Source of the DNA: Chara braunii
Lineage: Eukaryota > Streptophyta > Charophyceae > Charales > Characeae
Length of the DNA: 28,220 nucleotides
Assembly (NCBI GenBank): GCA_003427395.1
Contig: BFEA01000785.1
Coordinates: forward strand, 543,422 to 571,641
Direction: 5' to 3'
This document shows positions 26,856-28,220 of this stretch, in pieces. Under the pieces are notes generated by a model. That model worked only from the letters and a program-made list of their open reading frames with translations, was not told the origin of the DNA and made no database searches. Position 1 is the first letter of the stretch; the number at the start of each line of letters is the position of its first letter. A program made the translations under genes and the position numbers.

Positions 26856-27964
26856 CTAACGTTTCCACCCGCTCCTCATTCCATAACCATACCGCATGAA
26901 TGTCCCCACCTGACTCCAAATACCCTGCCGCATCATCTCTCCCAAACTCCAACCCGCTTCAATCCCTGCTTGCCCCACTCCTATGCGAAAGCTATGTCTA
27001 CTCTCCCCCTCAAACACCCCAGCCGCCCCAAACCACTTTTCTATCCACCTATTAAAACCCCCTCCACTCATTGGACCATCCCCGCGCCCCGGCTGGAACA
27101 AATAACCGCTCCATAAATCCTGCCCCACACGCTCATAACTAGCCATCATCTCAGGCAACCAGCCCAAGAAGGTCTCGTCTTCACTCCTCGGATTACACAA
27201 TCTTATCATGAACCTCCCACCTTGTTGATCAGTCTTTCGTGTAGCCAGGATGCACAACCCCCCACTCAAGATCAATCTCCTTATGTTGTAGTCTCAACCC
27301 CACCCCGCATCGCTGCCAACTTCCCTACAGATACAGGAATGCACCCCCATCACGATAAGCATGTGCCTTTGTATACCCCTTCATAACCTTCACTTCCTCC
27401 TGTATACACCTTACCACTACCTTCAACTTCTCCCATTGCATTGGCCGCGCAGATTCCTCAATTACCCCTCTCTGCAAACTATACTCCCGATACGATTTCC
27501 TAAACACTTTTACTCTACTACTCTGGCAAGGATCATTTTCCCCTTCCCTGCCAAGCAGTCGAAAGCAACCACTTAAGCAGTTCACCACCGCATCAACAGT
27601 TGATGGCGACACCATTGGAAGCCCCTCGGCGTCAGAAGTCCGGCATTGACTCTCGATTTCAACAAGCCACTGGCTACTTATGAAGGACAATATATCAAGG
27701 TCGCAGCAAGTCATGCAACTTTTCCCAACTCCATTCCGATCAAGCCATTCATTCAAAGTAAGCAACATCTTCTTCATCCCACTCTTCCATCGCCTTCCGG
27801 CTTCGAACTGACTGATTATCGCACTACTCCACTCAAGGCCAGCTGTGTATGTTCCTTCAACTGTGGAAGTCGCTCGCTTCTGCCTCCAAATGCCATCACT
27901 CATTCGCTCGTTCCACCATTCAATGCAAGACGACGCAGTCACTTGCGGGACGATGGTGGGATGT
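26856..27964 (-). pseudogene. Tyrosine recombinase of the DIRS-like element, split by a stop and a frameshift
   Basis: The enzyme would insert the circular cDNA by recombination. Reading leftward, the core-binding domain spans about 27942-27480 (W-L-D-R-N-G; D-L-D-I-L-S-F-I; S-P-S-T-V-D-A-V-V-N-C-L-S; F-R-L-L-G-R). A TAG at 27325 is followed in frame by W-Q-R … L-R-L-Q-H-K-E-I-D-L, which I take for the box I Arg region. A frameshift near 27255 leads into 139 codons (27275-26856). These hold the beta-hairpin Lys in A-T-R-K-T-D-Q-Q-G (residue 14), R-H-S-F-R (His 94, Arg 97), G-I-W-S (118-121) and M-R-Y-G (Tyr 129), the expected nucleophile. Spacing and order fit the family. Convergent with pol, not in its transcript. 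Confidence 0.82.
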
Positions 27965-28090
27965 GGGTTGGTCTAGGAGGTGTGCGGGCCTGCGACCCAC
28001 CTTTCTGACTCACTCCTACGAGATCTGGCATCATCTTCGGTCTTATCTTTTTCTATTTTATTTGGAACAGTCCTGGTGTAACGGGAGTGA
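27965..28090. other. No recognisable feature beyond the recombinase
   Basis: Upstream (on the minus strand) of the recombinase text I find a stop and then no further protein-like sequence. The element's terminal repeat could lie here or past the window edge, but no repeat partner is visible at the left side of the element. Confidence 0.35.
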
Positions 28091-28175
28091 GGTTGAGGGT
28101 GAGCCGAGGGAGATGAGAGAGAGGGAGAGAGATGGAGAGAGTGAGAGCACACACACACTCACTCACTCGACACGA
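28091..28175. repeat. GA / CA / CACT microsatellites
   Basis: A compound simple repeat: GAGGGAGAGAGATGGAGAGAG, then ACACACACAC and CTCACTCACTC. Non-coding. Confidence 0.85.
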
Positions 28176-28220
28176 CGGACTCGGACTGAGGGTCGGACGC
28201 AGACACAGTGGCAAGGCACA

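Larger units (their letters stand above)
23538..27964. mobile_element. DIRS-superfamily retrotransposon with inverted recombinase (kangaroo/PAT-like), decayed
   Basis: Order: gag (+), pol with reverse transcriptase, RNase H and C-terminal domain (+), then a tyrosine recombinase on the minus strand. Pol and recombinase converge with 35 bp between their stops. Use of a tyrosine recombinase in place of a DDE integrase defines the DIRS superfamily. A recombinase gene in reverse orientation is, as I recall, described for the Volvox element kangaroo. No protease or DDE integrase text is present. I could not find the split direct or inverted terminal repeats, and the right end may lie past the window. 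The limits given are only those of coding text. Confidence 0.82.

Noticed and set aside
23500-28220. LTR retrotransposon (Gypsy or Copia)
   Set aside because: There is no protease or DDE integrase text, and a tyrosine recombinase and the DIRS-type pol C-terminus are present instead.

Overview
This is eukaryotic, intergenic DNA made mostly of repeats and transposon remains. I see no intact host gene. The evidence: retrotransposons of eukaryotic type (two LINEs with the Cys/His C-terminus common in plant LINEs, and one tyrosine-recombinase retrotransposon), poly(A)-tailed short repeats, many long A/T homopolymers, purine tracts, microsatellites and isolated G-box motifs. The mixture fits a green-lineage genome. 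A streptophyte (charophyte) alga is my best guess, because retrotransposons with an inverted recombinase gene (kangaroo type) are known from green algae. That is inference, and no ribosomal or organelle marker confirms it.

Layout. 1-900: G-rich tract, a 90-bp-armed inverted repeat and 47-bp tandem units of a short repeat family (called A here). 1.1-2.4 kb: a 217-bp tandem duplication and two copies of a second family (B). 2714-2743: a sequencing-library (Tn5/Nextera) adapter junction left in the assembly, so contiguity across it is doubtful. 2.8-3.1 kb: a 137-bp tandem duplication. 3.3-6.5 kb: GAT microsatellites, GC-rich degenerate repeats and one small possible recombinase-like fragment. 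6.58-9.84 kb: LINE-1 (minus strand, 5' truncated, 224-bp internal duplication). 9.86-12.02 kb: a second, unrelated LINE (minus strand) flanked by a 14-bp direct repeat. 12.67-15.9 kb: more family A and B copies and a proline-rich ORF. 16.14-16.26 kb: a 10-bp-phased G4A6 array. 17.03-18.12 kb: an unrecognised ORF of about 300 codons. 19-22.7 kb: degenerate GATT/GATC repeats with a 606-bp duplication. 22.95-23.3 kb: an almost pure purine tract. 23.54-27.96 kb: a decayed DIRS-superfamily element.

The DIRS-like element is the most complete system. Gag and pol (reverse transcriptase, RNase H and a C-terminal domain) lie on the plus strand. A tyrosine recombinase lies on the minus strand, converging on pol with only 35 bp between them. 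The pol frame runs for about 2.1 kb with no frameshift but six in-frame stops, so it is dead. The recombinase keeps its Lys, His-x-x-Arg and Tyr residues but is split by one stop and one frameshift.

The two LINEs, the A repeats and their A-tails suggest a shared 3' end between LINEs and short non-autonomous repeats. LINE-2 appears to have inserted into the junction of a family A copy and LINE-1, which dates it as the later insertion.
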